Origin: Aphrocallistes beatrix
Taxonomy: Eukaryota > Porifera > Hexactinellida > Sceptrulophora > Aphrocallistidae
Reading direction: 5' to 3'
DNA: 64,000 nucleotides
Assembly (NCBI GenBank): GCA_963281255.1
Contig: OY725488.1
Coordinates: 11,071,524 to 11,135,523, forward strand
Part shown: in pieces, positions 21,006 through 32,581 of the stretch
Numbering within the stretch: position 1 is the first letter of the stretch
Layout of the letters: each line of letters opens with the position of its first letter
The notes under the pieces: model-generated
Database searches by the model: none
Seen by the model: the letters and a program-made list of their open reading frames with translations, nothing else
What the model was told of the DNA's origin: nothing
Translations under genes and position numbers: made by a program

Positions 21006-21250
21006 TCGATTCGCTAGTCATTTTTCTTTATCTAAATATGAAGCAAATAGAGTACCTGTTGGTATAAAGTGTAACTCTCAATAAATACTGACGATGTATT
21101 AGAATATTAGTTCACTTAACATAGGATAATATTATGACGAGATTGATCAAAGTACTAGTGGTACAAATATGCATGAATTAAGACAGTGGAATAGGCTTAA
21201 ATGCTTACTGAACGCAAGTCAAGCAGTGTAGTATTGTCTCAATTGGAAAT

Positions 21251-21260
21251 TATATAAATA
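21251..21260 (+). promoter_or_regulatory. TATA box of the 21322 copy
   Basis: TATATAAATA, 62-71 bases upstream of the ATG, with TCTCAATTGG immediately before it. The promoter is as intact as those of undamaged copies. Confidence 0.6.
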
Positions 21261-21321
21261 CTTCTAACTGTATTCTGTTTTATCAGGAAAAGTTCCATTT
21301 TGAGAAATTTCTTTCGAAAAT

Positions 21322-22437
21322 ATGAACATCAATCAAAACGTATATATTGTTTACAATGATGTAATTTACTTCATGTGTTTCAGCGTATTTATGTATTTTG
21401 GAATATGTGCACTTTGGAACGTTTATCTAGCAAAGAGGATTATACATTTCGTTACCTTGTACAGAAAGTGTGTAGAAGATGCTAAGACGGACTTATTCAA
21501 TAACTGAGAACTAGCACTACACTATAAAGTTGAAATAGCTAAGTATACTTTTATGCTAGTAATAAATACCACTGAAATGGTTGGGTTCTTAATGTATGTA
21601 AGCGGGATAGGATTAGTTAGTCTAAACCCAACCAACGCCACAAGTAACAATTGCATTAATAAGATGGAGAGCACTGATTTGCATGTTATTGGCACTCCAA
21701 TAGCAGCAGTGTTCATCAGTGTTGGACAAGTCGGATTATTATTGTCATTAGCACTAATGACATGTCTAATGAAATATCTTGATGCAGCATATCATAACAT
21801 TAATAATCAGTCTTTGAACTCTACTAAAATCATCCTCTTGATCTCAAGTGTAATTGGAGCTCTACGGATTATCACAGGATCCATCCACCAATCATTAATC
21901 CTTGAAAGGCTCATCTATCCTATTATAACGCTGATATATTTTAGTTTTTGGGTCAAGCAAACCCGTACATTCTATAAAACACTGAAGTGGCAGTCCATAG
22001 AGTATCGAGTTAGAGGAAGGAGCAGTCAGATAGTAAAGAGAGCAGTCAAAAGCAGTCATCATTTTGCTGTTATAATGTGTTTGGTGGGAGTTGCGGTACT
22101 TTGCTTAACTTTGACAGAAATTGTTGACGATTACTTTTTCATATTCACTTTGTTTACCTACTGTCCCAAACGCCTCAATCAACTCTATAGAACTCCTGAC
22201 TACGAACCGCTCTTTACTACAATATCACAAATTCATGCTTTAACAATCTCCAGTGAGATTACTTCAGGAATTCAGACAATCCTATCTCTGGTTGCTTTCC
22301 TTGCCATGATTTCTCAATACATGTTAGCTACATTTGTATTCTTCGGTGGAATGTTCGTAAAGAAACTCAATTATCGTTTCGGAAGAGTCCGTACGAGGTT
22401 TACCCCTAGCCTAACTGACCCACTTCTCATCTCCTAA
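21322..22437 (+). pseudogene. Orphan membrane protein, clade II, copy with one in-frame TGA
   Basis: The frame is open from ATG 21322 to the normal stop at 22437 except for a single TGA at 21505-21507. Other copies read AAC TGT GCA GAA here. Loss of three bases joined TG to AGAA, giving AAC TGA GAA in the same frame. Everything downstream is intact, including the NAT sequon loop, FKTLKW-type inner loop (here SIEYRVRGRSS) and the full tail. It is either a very young pseudogene or a gene with stop readthrough. Re-initiation at the ATG at 21553 would give a 294-residue product lacking the first span and inner loop. Confidence 0.8.
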
Positions 22438-22526
22438 GAATGTGTGAGAATCAAATCCAGAGTATTTCATTGTATTCCATTTCAATATTTGTATTTTATC
22501 TTAGTCATTTCTAAATTAATTGAGTA

Positions 22527-23430
22527 TAACATGTTATGAATTCAATATTAAAAATTTTGAAAGCTAACAAATTACTACTTTAAAAGAATCAAAAGAGCGA
22601 CAAACGAACAAAGGTCCCAAAACGGATTTTGTTAAAGAAAAGCTTTATAACAAAAAGATACACATACGTAAATCACGTCTTTTACTCTTATTAATTACTA
22701 TACTATTACATAGCGTTATTAAGCAGTGGTTGCTATTGATTATCGGATTGCAAAGCACTCTGGTATTGGGACATAGATTATGGTAATAAGCTGCAACTTC
22801 AGTTGATTATTTTTTCAGGAGAAGGTTAAATTATGGTCGATGTAATCACAGATTATTTTCATTGATATCTAGGAGTAATATGATGCAATTTCAGTACTTT
22901 TAACATATCAATGGTTAGATAACTGATTCATAAAACAGGAAAATTTATAAATACTGCTTGTGTAATCAAACCACTACAGTCTACCCACATAGGTCATAAA
23001 AATAACATTATTGAACTTTTGTTAGGAATATTCCAGCTATGTAGTATAATATATATGAAGTAATCTCTCTAAATGTGCCATACTTCAATATTATAAGGTA
23101 CCAGGCAAATTTTAGTTTCTAAAGTAGGTAAGGATTTTGAAAGAAGCATTCTAACCTACCCAACCTCGCAATTTTATTGTCCTTATTCACATTTGTGCTT
23201 ATCTAATCAGACAAATCCACCAAAATCGAATTTCTAGATTATTAGCACGGAACTGTTCTGTTGGCGAGGGTATGCGTGCTCTATCATGATAACAACTATG
23301 ATATCTGAATTCACTAATGCTAAATGGTCTTATTAGTAGTATATTAGGGCATTCAAAAAGTTATAATCTCATATCTGTATCTTAAATGATAGTGAAAATA
23401 GGATATTTACGGGTATACTACATTGTTATG
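22527..23430. repeat. Segmental duplication, copy A
   Basis: Nearly identical to 25620-26195 plus 26681-26990, that is, the flank downstream of the next gene. The DNA match is close enough to call the duplication recent. Copy A lacks the 485-base hAT element found in copy B, so it records the empty target site (AATATTATAAGGTACC near 23090). Confidence 0.8.
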
Positions 23431-23457
23431 TTTAGTGGATTATACAGTGGATTATAG

Positions 23458-23623
23458 CAGCGGTTCTGAACCTAGGGTAAATTTATAAAATTAAACAATA
23501 TAGTCATGCATACTTCATCCCAAACCAAACCATCAAAGCAAAACTAAAAAAATTGAGAGGGGTAAGTGAAACTTCTTGTTGACACCAAGGGGTATGACTG
23601 ACTGAAAAAGTTCAGAACCACTG
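23458..23623. mobile_element. hAT-like MITE, copy a
   Basis: Inverted termini CAGCGGTTCTGAACC and GTTCAGAACCACTG resemble the CAGnGGTTCT ends of many hAT MITEs. Copies at 27878 and 33760 sit in the same flanking context, so one insertion was carried by segmental duplication. Confidence 0.6.
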
Positions 23624-24326
23624 CTCTATGGTGCTCCAAAAATCTACCAGTTAGGAGATATTAGTGGAAAGAGTTGGGACCAGTCTTCGTATTTGAAATT
23701 ATTAATGGTGAATGTTTTCACCAAAATCTCCGAACCAGCAGATTTTAGGTCATTAAATTGTATTATTATTAGCTGATATAAATCCACTTCCAAATATCTC
23801 AAAAATAAAGGTACTAGTTTATTTGAATATCAGAAGTACGCCTTTTAATGTATCCCCTATGGAAAAAAGCAAGTGTTTCAAATTCCCTCTGGATTCTTAC
23901 ATAGGGCTGAATTCTATGGTAGAATTCCACCATCTTCATCTTTCTATTTTTGATATCTAACTTGTCCATTTCACTATTATACAAGTACAAATGACATTAT
24001 ATGCTGAACAAAATGCTGAAGGAAGTGATGATTAGTCTAATATCTTCCGAGTTATATTATTTTATTTTGGTGAGAGAATCAATGAAACACCATTTATAAA
24101 TTGGAATCAGAGAGAGATCCGTTAGTTTAGAGTGTAATCCTCAGCTAATACAGGTGAAGTAATAGAGTATCAGTTCGCTCAACAGAAGATCATATGACAA
24201 GATATTCCAAGTATTAGTTAATTTAAGCTTGATTTATCACAAATACGGATAAATTAAGACGCAGGATTGGTTTAAATGCTTATTGAAAGTAACTTCAAGC
24301 AGTGTAGTATTGTCTCAATTGGAAGT
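23624..24326. other. Duplicated upstream flank of the 24403 gene
   Basis: Shared with 28040-28716 and, split by a Helitron-like element, with 33924-34272 plus 35104-35441. It ends with the conserved promoter block (GAAGTAATAGAGTATCAGTT, then GTCTCAATTGG). No open gene. Confidence 0.6.
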
Positions 24327-24336
24327 TATATAAATA
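24327..24336 (+). promoter_or_regulatory. TATA box of the 24403 gene
   Basis: TATATAAATA, 67-76 bases upstream of the ATG. Confidence 0.6.
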
Positions 24337-24402
24337 TGTACTTGTAAACTGCATTCTGTTTTATCAGGAAAAGTTCCATTTTGACAAATATCTTTTGAAA
24401 AT

Positions 24403-25521
24403 ATGAACATAAATCGAAACTTATATGTTAGTTACAATGACCTGTTTTACTTCCTGTGTTTCAGCGCATTTATATATTTTGGATTGTGGGCACTTTGGAA
24501 CGTTTATCTTACAAAGAGGATTATATACTTCGTTACTTTGTACAGAAAGTCTGTAGAAGATGCTAAGACGGACCTATTCGATAACTCCGCAGAACTAGCA
24601 CTACATTATAAAGTTGAAATAGTTAAGTATGCATTAATGCTAGTGTTGAATACAACTGAAATAGGTGGCTTCTTAATGTATGTCATCGGGGTAGGAGTGA
24701 ATAATCTAAGCTCAACTAATGCCACAAGTAACAATTGCATTAGTAAGATGGAGAACACTGATTTGTATGTTATTGGCACTCCAATGGCAGCAGTGTTCAT
24801 CAGTGTGGGACAAGTCGGATTATTATTGTCAGTAGCACTAATGATATGTCTGATGAAATATCTTGATGCAGCATATCACAACATTACTAATCAGTCTTTG
24901 AACTCTACTAAAATCATCCTCTTGATTTCATATATGATTGCAGCTCTACGGATTATCACAGGATCTGTCTACCAATTATTTATCCTTGAAAGGTTCATCT
25001 ATCCAATTATAACGCTGATATATTTTATTTTTTGGATCAAGCAAACTCGTACATTCTATGAAACACTGAAGTGGCAGTCCATAGAATTCAAAGTTAGAGG
25101 AAGAAGCAGTCAGATTGTAAAGAGAGCAGTCAAAAGCAGTCATCATTTTGCTGTCATAATGTGTTTGGTGGGAATAACGGCACTTTGCTTAACTTTGACA
25201 GAGATTGTTGACGATTACTTTTTCATAATCACTTTGTTTACCTACTGCCCTAAGCTCCTCAAACAACTCTATGGAATTCCTAACTACAAACCGCTCTTTA
25301 CTACAATACCACAAATTCATGCTTTAGCACTTTCCAGTGAGATTACTGAAGGAATACAGACAATCCTATCTCTGGTTGCATTCCTTGCCATTACCTCTCA
25401 ATACATGTTAGCTACATTTGTATTTTTCGGTGGAATGTCCATAAAGAAACTCAAATATCGTTTCGGAAGAGTTCGCACGAGGTTTACTCCTAGCCTTACT
25501 GATCCACTTCTCATCTCCTAA
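24403..25521 (+). CDS. Orphan multi-pass membrane protein, clade II, copy 4
   Basis: 372 residues, ATG start, no lesions. The closest relative in the window is the nonsense-bearing copy at 21322 (MNINxN start, ATSNNC loop, TEIVDDYFFI). Differences from its sisters include FYETLKW where others have FYKTLKW in the large inner loop, and DNSAELALHY where others have a cysteine. One NAT sequon lies in the outer loop between spans 2 and 3. The tail GRVRTRFTPSLTDPLLIS is intact. It is probably the functional member of the 21322/24403 pair. Confidence 0.87.
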   Translation: MNINRNLYVSYNDLFYFLCFSAFIYFGLWALWNVYLTKRIIYFVTLYRKSVEDAKTDLFDNSAELALHYKVEIVKYALMLVLNTTEIGGFLMYVIGVGVNNLSSTNATSNNCISKMENTDLYVIGTPMAAVFISVGQVGLLLSVALMICLMKYLDAAYHNITNQSLNSTKIILLISYMIAALRIITGSVYQLFILERFIYPIITLIYFIFWIKQTRTFYETLKWQSIEFKVRGRSSQIVKRAVKSSHHFAVIMCLVGITALCLTLTEIVDDYFFIITLFTYCPKLLKQLYGIPNYKPLFTTIPQIHALALSSEITEGIQTILSLVAFLAITSQYMLATFVFFGGMSIKKLKYRFGRVRTRFTPSLTDPLLIS

Positions 25522-25619
25522 GAATGTGTAAGAATCAAATCCATAGTATTTCATTGTATTCCATTTAAATACCTAAGTATTTGTATTTTATCTTAGTCAT
25601 TTCTAAATTTATTGAGGAT

Positions 25620-26990
25620 ACATGTTATGAATTCAATATTAAAAATTTTGAAAGCTAACAAATTACTACTTTAAAAGAATCAAAAGAGCGACAAACGAAC
25701 AAAGGTCCCAAAACGGATTTTGTTAAAGAAAAGCTTTATAACAAAAAGATACACATACGTAAATCACGTCTTTTACTCTTATTAATTACTATACTATTAC
25801 ATAGCGTTATTAAGCAGTGGTTGCTATTGATTATCGGATTGCAAAGCACTCTGGTATTGGGACATAGATTATGGTAATAAGCTGCAACTTCAGTTGATTA
25901 TTTTTTCAGGAGAAAGTTAAATTATGGTCGATGTAATCACAGATTATTTTCATTGATATCTAGGACTAATATGATGCAATTTCAGTACTTTTAATATATC
26001 AATGGTTAGATCACTGATTTATAAAACAGGAAAATTTATAAATACTGCTTGTGTAATCAAACCACTACAGTCTACCCACATAGGTCATAAAAATAACATT
26101 ATTGAACTTTGTTAGGAATATTCCAGCTATGTAATATACTTATAATATATATGAGGTAATCTCTCTAAAATGTGCCATACTTCAATATTATAAGGCAGCG
26201 CTGTCCAACAGGCGGCCCGCGGCCTTGCTTTGTGCGGCCCGCGTTGCCTGCTTCAATCTCCCCCTTCTTTACCCACTTTTAGACAAATTCTCCAAATTTT
26301 TCCATATCATGCATCTCGTTTTCTTCCACAAGTATTATTCTTGCCATGATTGCCTTATTATGTTATCACTATTTGATTATTGCGAATATTTGAAATTAGA
26401 GTTAGTTTCGTGCACAACTTTGTTATTTATGTATTATAGAAACTGAGTCGGATGTAAGCCAGTTAGGAGTAAGTTCTGGTAGGGACATAGGGACATAGGG
26501 TTGATAGACCATGGTCCTACCAATTCTTTTCAATAAATATTAGCTTTCATTGTTCACGATACAAATTGTCCAAAATGCCTCTATCCATACCCATCCCGAG
26601 TGCATGTCCCTGTATTGCGGCCCGCAACTAAATGGTATGAAGCAGTTGCGGCCCGAAGTAAATATAGTTGGACAGCCCTGTTATAAGGTACCAGGCAAAT
26701 TTTAGTTTCTAAAGTAGGTAAGGATTTTGAAAGAAGCATTCTAACCTGCCCAACCTCGCAATTTTATTATCCTTATTCACATGTGTGCTTCTCTAATCGG
26801 ACAAATCCACCAAAATCGAATTTCTAGATTATTAGCACGGAACTGCTTTGTTGGCGAGGGTATGCGTGCTCTATCATGATAACAACTATGATATCTGAAT
26901 TCACTAATGCTAAATGGTCTTATTATATTAGGGCATTCAAAAAGTTCTAATCTCATATTTGTATCTTAAATGATAGTGAAAATAAGATAT
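25620..26990. repeat. Segmental duplication, copy B (interrupted by hAT MITE)
   Basis: Matches 22527-23430 almost base for base on both sides of the 26196-26680 insertion, starting with AATTCAATATTAAAAATTTTG and running through AAAGAAAAGCTTTATAAC to GGGCATTCAAAAAGTT. A short tail of the same unit also resurfaces at 32855-33130. Confidence 0.8.
26196..26680. mobile_element. hAT-type MITE with dated insertion
   Basis: 485 bases. Left end CAGCGCTGTCCAACAGGCGG and right end TTGGACAGCCCTG form imperfect inverted repeats, with GCGGCCCGC blocks just inside both. It is flanked by identical TTATAAGG on both sides, and the paralogous empty site near 23090 has a single TTATAAGG. This is direct proof of insertion with an 8-base duplication after the segmental duplication. 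A 73-codon open frame inside has no recognisable product. Confidence 0.88.
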
Positions 26991-27877
26991 TTTCGATTTA
27001 TCCATTGTATTCCTTAGAGGATCAGCTTCCAATTTGTATATTGGCTTATTTTAAGAGGGCAATTATTGTAGTTCCTACATTAGATTTTTGTGCATCTGTT
27101 TAGAGTAGTGTCGAAAAGAATCTTCCCATTGAAATTGACCTAAAACTAAATTTGGAGAATAAAAGTTGTGAAAATCGTAGAATATTTTCATTAAAAGGTT
27201 AAATAATTAAGAACCAATGTGAAAAAGTAAACGGGAGGCATTCAATAGTATTGCTCGTAATGAAAAAAATATTATGTCACTTTTAGTGGATACTTCAAGA
27301 TAACATCTTAATTATTCTTTATACCATATCCGTTCTTTGAACTGATGATGTAATAGAACAGTAATTCTATATTTCTATTTGCATTGCATAATACACATAA
27401 GATAGTATGATCATGAATATGATATCATGATTACAATATAGCTACAAGTAATAGTTTAGAGATAGCACTACATAAGACATAATTTTCTACCAATAAAAAA
27501 GGAAACTAGATTACTCAAATTATTAAATAATCAGAGGTATTACAATGATTTTTCGCATAGTACTGCTGATCTGTGCTTAGATTGATGTGGAAAATTTGAA
27601 ATTTATTCATAGAATCTTGCTACTTTAGTACATTCCAGAGTTACAATGGAAACGCATTTCTAAATTCGATGGTTTACACGTTATTAGAACATTTATTATA
27701 TTGGTCATATTAATTTGTCCAATCACATCCAATGTTTGTGTGCCTCTTTTTCCTAAATGACTCCACAGACATACGTATGTTGTGCCAAAGTAAAATAATA
27801 ATTCTCCGCACAATTACGTTTGGTAGATACGGGTATACTACATTGTCATGTTTAGGGGATTATACAGTGGATTATAG
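26991..27877. other. Gap within duplicated flank
   Basis: AT-rich sequence shared in pieces with 33160-33720 (AACTGATGATGTAATAGAACAG, AGAGGTATTACAATGATTTTTCGCA). No gene. Confidence 0.5.
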
Positions 27878-28039
27878 CAGCGATTCTGATCCTGGGGTTA
27901 ATTTATAAAATTTAACAATATATCTATGCATACTTCATCCAAACCATACCAATGAAGCAAAACAAAAAAAAAGAGGGATATGTGAAACTTCTTGTTGACA
28001 CCAAGTGGTACCACTGATTGAGAAGATTCAGAACCACTG
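27878..28039. mobile_element. hAT-like MITE, copy b
   Basis: Same element as at 23458, in the same flanking sequence. Termini CAGCGATTCTGATCC and ATTCAGAACCACTG are slightly more diverged. Confidence 0.55.
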
Positions 28040-28716
28040 CTCTAGGGTGCTCCAAAAATCTACCGTTTGGGAGATATTCGTGAAAAGAGACCAGTTTTCG
28101 TAATTGAAATTATTAATAGTAAATGTTTTCACCAATATCTCCGAACCAGCAGATTTTAAGTGACTAAAATGTATTATTAACTGATATAAAACCACTTCAA
28201 AATATCTCAAAAATAAAGGTACTAGTTTATTTGAATATCAGAAGTATGCCTTTTAAACTTATATACCCTATGGAAAAAGCAAGTGTTTCAAATTCGCTCT
28301 GGATTCTTACATAGGACTAAATTCTATGGTAGAATTCCACCATCTTCATCTTCCTATTTTTGACATCTAACTTTTCCATTTCACTATTATACAAGTGCAA
28401 ATGACATTATGTGCTGAACAAAATCCTGAATGGAAGTGATGATTAGTCTAATATCTTCCGAGTAATATTATGCTATTTTGATGAGAAAATCAATGAAACA
28501 CGTTAGTTTAGAGTAAAATTCTCAGCTAATACTGGTGAAGTAATAGAGTATCAGTTCGCTCAACAGAAGATCATACTTGTATGACAAGATATTCCAAGTA
28601 TTAGTTAATTTAACCTTAATTTATTACAAATACGGATAAATTAAGGCAGCAGGATTGGTTCAAATGATTATTGAAAGCAATTTCAAACAGTATAGTAGTG
28701 TCTCAATCGAAAATAA

Positions 28717-28724
28717 TATAAATA
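28717..28724 (+). promoter_or_regulatory. TATA box of the 28789 gene
   Basis: TATAAATA, 65-72 bases upstream of the ATG, preceded by TGTCTCAATCG. Confidence 0.6.
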
Positions 28725-28788
28725 CTTGTAACAATATTAAGTTCCATCCAGAATAATTCTATTTTAGGAAGTATATTTTATTAAAAAT

Positions 28789-29910
28789 ATGAACAAAATT
28801 CAAAACTTTTTCGATCTTATTGACAAATATGTAGTTTATTTTATGTTTTTCAGCGTATTTATGTATGTTGGATTGTGGGCACTTTGGAACGTTTATCTAG
28901 TAAAGAGGATCATACATTTCGTTATCTTGTACAAGAAGTCTGTAGAAGATGCTAAGACGGACCTATTCAATAACTGTGCTGAACTAGCTCTACACTATAA
29001 AGTTGAAATAGTTAAGTATGCATTTATGGTAGTGTTAAATACAACTGAAATGGGTGGGTGGTTAATTTATGTAAGTGGGATAGGATTAGCTAATTTAAAC
29101 CCAACCAATACCACAAGTAACAATTGCATTATTAGAATAGAGAACACTGATTTGTATGCTATTGGCACTCCAATGGCAGCAGTGCTCATCAGTGTTGGAG
29201 AAGTCGGATTTTTATTGTCATTAGCACTTGTGACATGTCTAATGAAATATCTTGATGCAGCATATCACAACATTAATAATCAGTCTCTGAAGTCTACTAA
29301 AATCATCCTCTTGATCTCATGTGTAATTGGAACTCTACGGATTATCACAGGATCCATCCACCAATCATTTATCCTTGAAAAACTGATATATCCTATTATA
29401 ACACTGATATATTTTAGTTTTTGGGTCAAGCAAACCCGCACATTCTATAAAACACTGAAGTGGCAGTCTGTAGAGTTTAAAGTTAGAGGAAGGAACAGTC
29501 AGATTGTAAAGAGAGCAGTCAAAAGTAGTCATCATTTTGCTGTCATAATGTGTTTGGTGGGAATTACGGTACTTTGCTTAACTTTGGCAGAAATTGTTGG
29601 TGATTACTTTTTCATATTCACTTTGTTTACTTACTGTCCCAAACTCCTCAATCAACTCTATAGAATTCCTAACTACGAACCTCTCTTCACGACAAAACCA
29701 CAACTCGATGCTTTAGCACTTTCCAGTGAGATTAAAGCAGGAATTCAGACAATCCTATCCTTGGTTGCTTTCCTTACCATCACATCTCAATTCGTGTTAG
29801 CTACATTTGTATTCTTAGGTGGAATGTTCGTAAAGAAACTCAAATATCGTTTCGGAAGAGTCCGCACGAGGTTTACTCCTAACCTTACTGACCCACTTCT
29901 CATCTCCTAA
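28789..29910 (+). CDS. Orphan multi-pass membrane protein, clade II, copy 5
   Basis: 373 residues, no lesions. It is most similar to the 35514 copy (shared EMGGWLIY/EIGGWLIY in span 2, EIVGDYFFI, TRFTPNLTDPLL tail with Asn instead of Ser). The outer loop sequon is NTT next to NNC. In the large inner loop RGRNSQIVK replaces RGRSSQIVK. The span-2 tryptophan and the Asn tail define a subgroup of two genes. An AATAAA polyadenylation signal lies at 30029, about 120 bases after the stop. Confidence 0.87.
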   Translation: MNKIQNFFDLIDKYVVYFMFFSVFMYVGLWALWNVYLVKRIIHFVILYKKSVEDAKTDLFNNCAELALHYKVEIVKYAFMVVLNTTEMGGWLIYVSGIGLANLNPTNTTSNNCIIRIENTDLYAIGTPMAAVLISVGEVGFLLSLALVTCLMKYLDAAYHNINNQSLKSTKIILLISCVIGTLRIITGSIHQSFILEKLIYPIITLIYFSFWVKQTRTFYKTLKWQSVEFKVRGRNSQIVKRAVKSSHHFAVIMCLVGITVLCLTLAEIVGDYFFIFTLFTYCPKLLNQLYRIPNYEPLFTTKPQLDALALSSEIKAGIQTILSLVAFLTITSQFVLATFVFLGGMFVKKLKYRFGRVRTRFTPNLTDPLLIS

Positions 29911-30275
29911 GAATGTGTCAGAATTAAATCTGCAAAGATTTCAATATCGTATGAGTATTCTATTCAAAAATTTTGTTTTCTATTTTATAATTTATATAAT
30001 TCATTGAGTGGCATGTTATATGTTCATTAATAAACATTTTGAAAGCAAACAAATTATTTTGAAAAAGTCGAAAGGGCCAAGTGTGAGTGCATAATACAAA
30101 TAAGATAGCATAATCATGATTGCAATATCTTTGACGCTAATAGATGTAACTTCATGCTTTTATTAATGATAACCAATTAGCTAATCGCTTACAGTTAATA
30201 ATGATTATTGTAATATTCAATCTTGCCTGTGTCATTGTGTGTGACCGAGAAATATGTAATTGCAAAATAATTTTA

Positions 30276-30575
30276 TTTGCTTGGATAGTGCAGTGGTTAG
30301 GGCGTTTGAACACCAAGACTTAGGTCACGGGTCCTAACCTCGCCCTAATCTGCATTTTGCTCTCAATTGCATTACTTCGGCTAGGTAACATGAGCCTGCA
30401 CTCTTGCAGAACCTTAGTGAACTAAAAGCACTAAGGATGTCATCTCGTTTAAAGGTAAAGTCAAGTACTATCTTTCTAGCCTACTGGTAGCTGAGTTTTT
30501 CTCTGTAACACACTATAATATTCATACGCATGCTGCATACATCCAAGTCAGCAACTACCTGTACCAGTAGATTTA
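30276..30575 (+). mobile_element. tRNA-derived SINE-like element, copy 1
   Basis: A box-A-like TAGTGCAGTGGTTAGG lies near the start, followed about 35 bases later by a box-B-like GGGTCCTAACCTC, then a tRNA-unrelated body with short direct words (CTAAAAGCACTAAGG). The spacing fits a tRNA-derived SINE head, but box B matches the consensus poorly and the tail is unclear. The second copy (38074) is in an equivalent duplicated flank, so only one insertion event is documented. Confidence 0.5.
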
Positions 30576-30630
30576 GCATTGCGCCTTACCCAGATTTTAA
30601 ACCTAAAAGGTTCTCCTAGTGCACAAGGAT

Positions 30631-30890
30631 CAGGGATGCCGTGTGAATGGGAATCTGAGGGAATTCCAATGGGAAAGCCCACAGATTCCCATATGGGATG
30701 AGAATGGGAATTCCCAGATGTGGGAATCTGTGGGATTTCCTGTGGTATTATGTGGTATTATGTGGGATTTCTTGTGGGTTTCTGTGGGATTTCCTGTGGG
30801 TTTCTGTGATATTCTGTGGGAATTGCCACAGAAATCCTGTGAGAATGGGATGGGAATGGGTATTGAAATTCTATTCCCACGGCAACCCTG
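30631..30890. mobile_element. hAT-type MITE rich in GTGGGAATT repeats
   Basis: Termini CAGGGATGCCGTGTGAAT and, inverted, CAGGGTTGCCGTGGGAAT. The interior is a run of GTGGGATTTC/TGTGGGTTTC units. Flanks ACAAGGAT and ACAACGAT match at 7 of 8 bases. It directly abuts the hAT transposase relic and may be its former terminal region or a separate insertion. Confidence 0.7.
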
Positions 30891-30899
30891 ACAACGATA

Positions 30900-32581
30900 C
30901 TATGACAATGATACTAAGGAGGCCCTCGTTGAGTGGTTGTTTGACACATTTGTGGCCCCACACTGTATAATGAATGAATCTTGGGATGTGTTCATAGCCA
31001 AGATCGATGATACTATTGCACGTATCACGTATGAACAGTTGTACCGTATTATGGATTATATTAAGGAGAGACATTACACGCACATCAAGAAGATTATCGC
31101 AGAAGAGGTCCAGTCTCTAGGCAAACGTTGCCAACGTTGAAGTCGGATGAGGAGACGAATAATCGCCATTATGCCTGCATTCTCCTTAATTGGGTGGATA
31201 AGGACCACCAACACAGGTGCATCTGCTTGGATTTCAAGCTCTGTGAAGGCTCTGCAAATGGCCCCCACCTCAAGCATTACATCTACGAGGTTCTGGACGA
31301 ATGGGACCTTTCTGATCTCCTAGATGACAAGTGACACGGGGTCAAACATGCGAAATGCGTTGGAAGGCTTTGATTGGAATCGTTGCGTGGTTCACAATAT
31401 TAACAATGTTATGGATGTTGCACTCGGGGTTCGTATCCACATTAGGTGGAGAATCAAGTTTCTACCAATCCAGTTGCCCATGATTTTCTCAAACGCGCTC
31501 GCGGCTTAGTCGCCTACTTCAAAAGGAGTGGAGATCGAACAGAAAGGCTCTCTGGCGTGCAGCTTGAGATGTTCGATAATGTCTAGAATGTGCTTCAGGA
31601 CCACTACATACGTTGGAACTCTATAGCGGACATGCTCGATCGCCTCTGGAAACTGAAGCCAGCTATCCAATTGTATTTTACGACCCACGATCCCGATTCG
31701 GAAGCACAGTTCTCGGTTCAGGAGTGGCATATTTGTGCTCAGTGTGTTGGTGTTTGTGGTCAACCACGTCAAGCCACCCAGTCCAGTCTGAAATCGACAG
31801 CCTTGCAAAGTGAAGTCTTTGGCATGATCATGAACCTGAGAAAGTCAATGGAACCATCGCGTCCAGTGATCGTTCCTCAGGCAGGTCACAGTCATGGTAT
31901 CAATGGAAGTGCTGCGAGCGGGTCTCTTTCCGTCGCCCAAGAAGATTTGCTGTCGGTTCCGAAATCCATTCGTGAGCTCTGTTAGAAGGAGCTGAAAGAG
32001 CGTTTCTGTCTTGAGAATATGCTCTCGGACAAGATGTGTCTCTGCCTCTAATTGGACCCGCGCCTCAAGGAGCTCTCGTTTCTGAATAACCAGCAGCGCA
32101 AGCTGGTTCTCAAAGTTGCCAAGGATTTGTATTTCGTTCGTAATCCTAGACGCGCCCTCCTAACCCAGATGCCGAGGAGGATGTGGAAGTGATGCCAGGC
32201 GGTGATTACGTGGGCGCGGCTGTTGTCGATTTCTTCGGACAATTTGACTTTTTTGGACAGCTATCAGAACAGACTGTGCATAACCTTCGACCTTCGCCAT
32301 TGGATGACACAGATTTTGGCAAATATAAGTCACTTCCGGTAGTTGCTGGTGGGAAAATGTTCAATGTCCTTCAGTGGTGGGAGAAGCATTCCGAGATTTT
32401 TCCTATTCTGAGCAGCCTGGCTCGGACCGCTTTTGGCTCGCGTCCCTCCAGCGCCAATGTTGAAAGGGCATTCAGCCACGGTCACCACCTTGTCTCACCT
32501 TTGAGATCTCGAATGCTACCTCAGCGTGTTGAGATGTGGATGTTCCTTTATCTGAACCGCAAGCTCAAGTTCAACTACTGA
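30900..32581 (+). pseudogene. hAT transposase relic
   Basis: Coding similarity runs through all three plus frames. Upstream text includes RHYACILLNWVD and LCLDFK-type strands, then TSDTGSNMRNALE (the RNase-H-like D..N segment of hAT transposases), HNINNVMDVALG, and finally SRPSSANVERAFSHGHHLVS..RSRMLP with FLYLN, the C-terminal hAT dimerisation region. At least four frame changes and several stops separate these pieces, and no zinc-finger N-terminus is readable. GC content is visibly higher than in neighbouring DNA. It interrupts the duplicated flanks of the array. Confidence 0.85.

Noticed and set aside
21505-21507. TGA at a cysteine position as a selenocysteine codon
   Set aside because: The TGA arises from a three-base deletion that also removes the next alanine, sister genes have cysteine or serine there, and I see no convincing SECIS-like structure after the stop. 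A nonsense mutation is simpler.
26225-26446. 73-residue frame as a gene
   Set aside because: It lies wholly inside the hAT MITE and has no resemblance to a transposase.
30276-30350. A functional tRNA gene
   Set aside because: Box A is good but box B is poor, no seven-base acceptor stem pairs, and a long non-tRNA body follows; SINE-like is the better reading.
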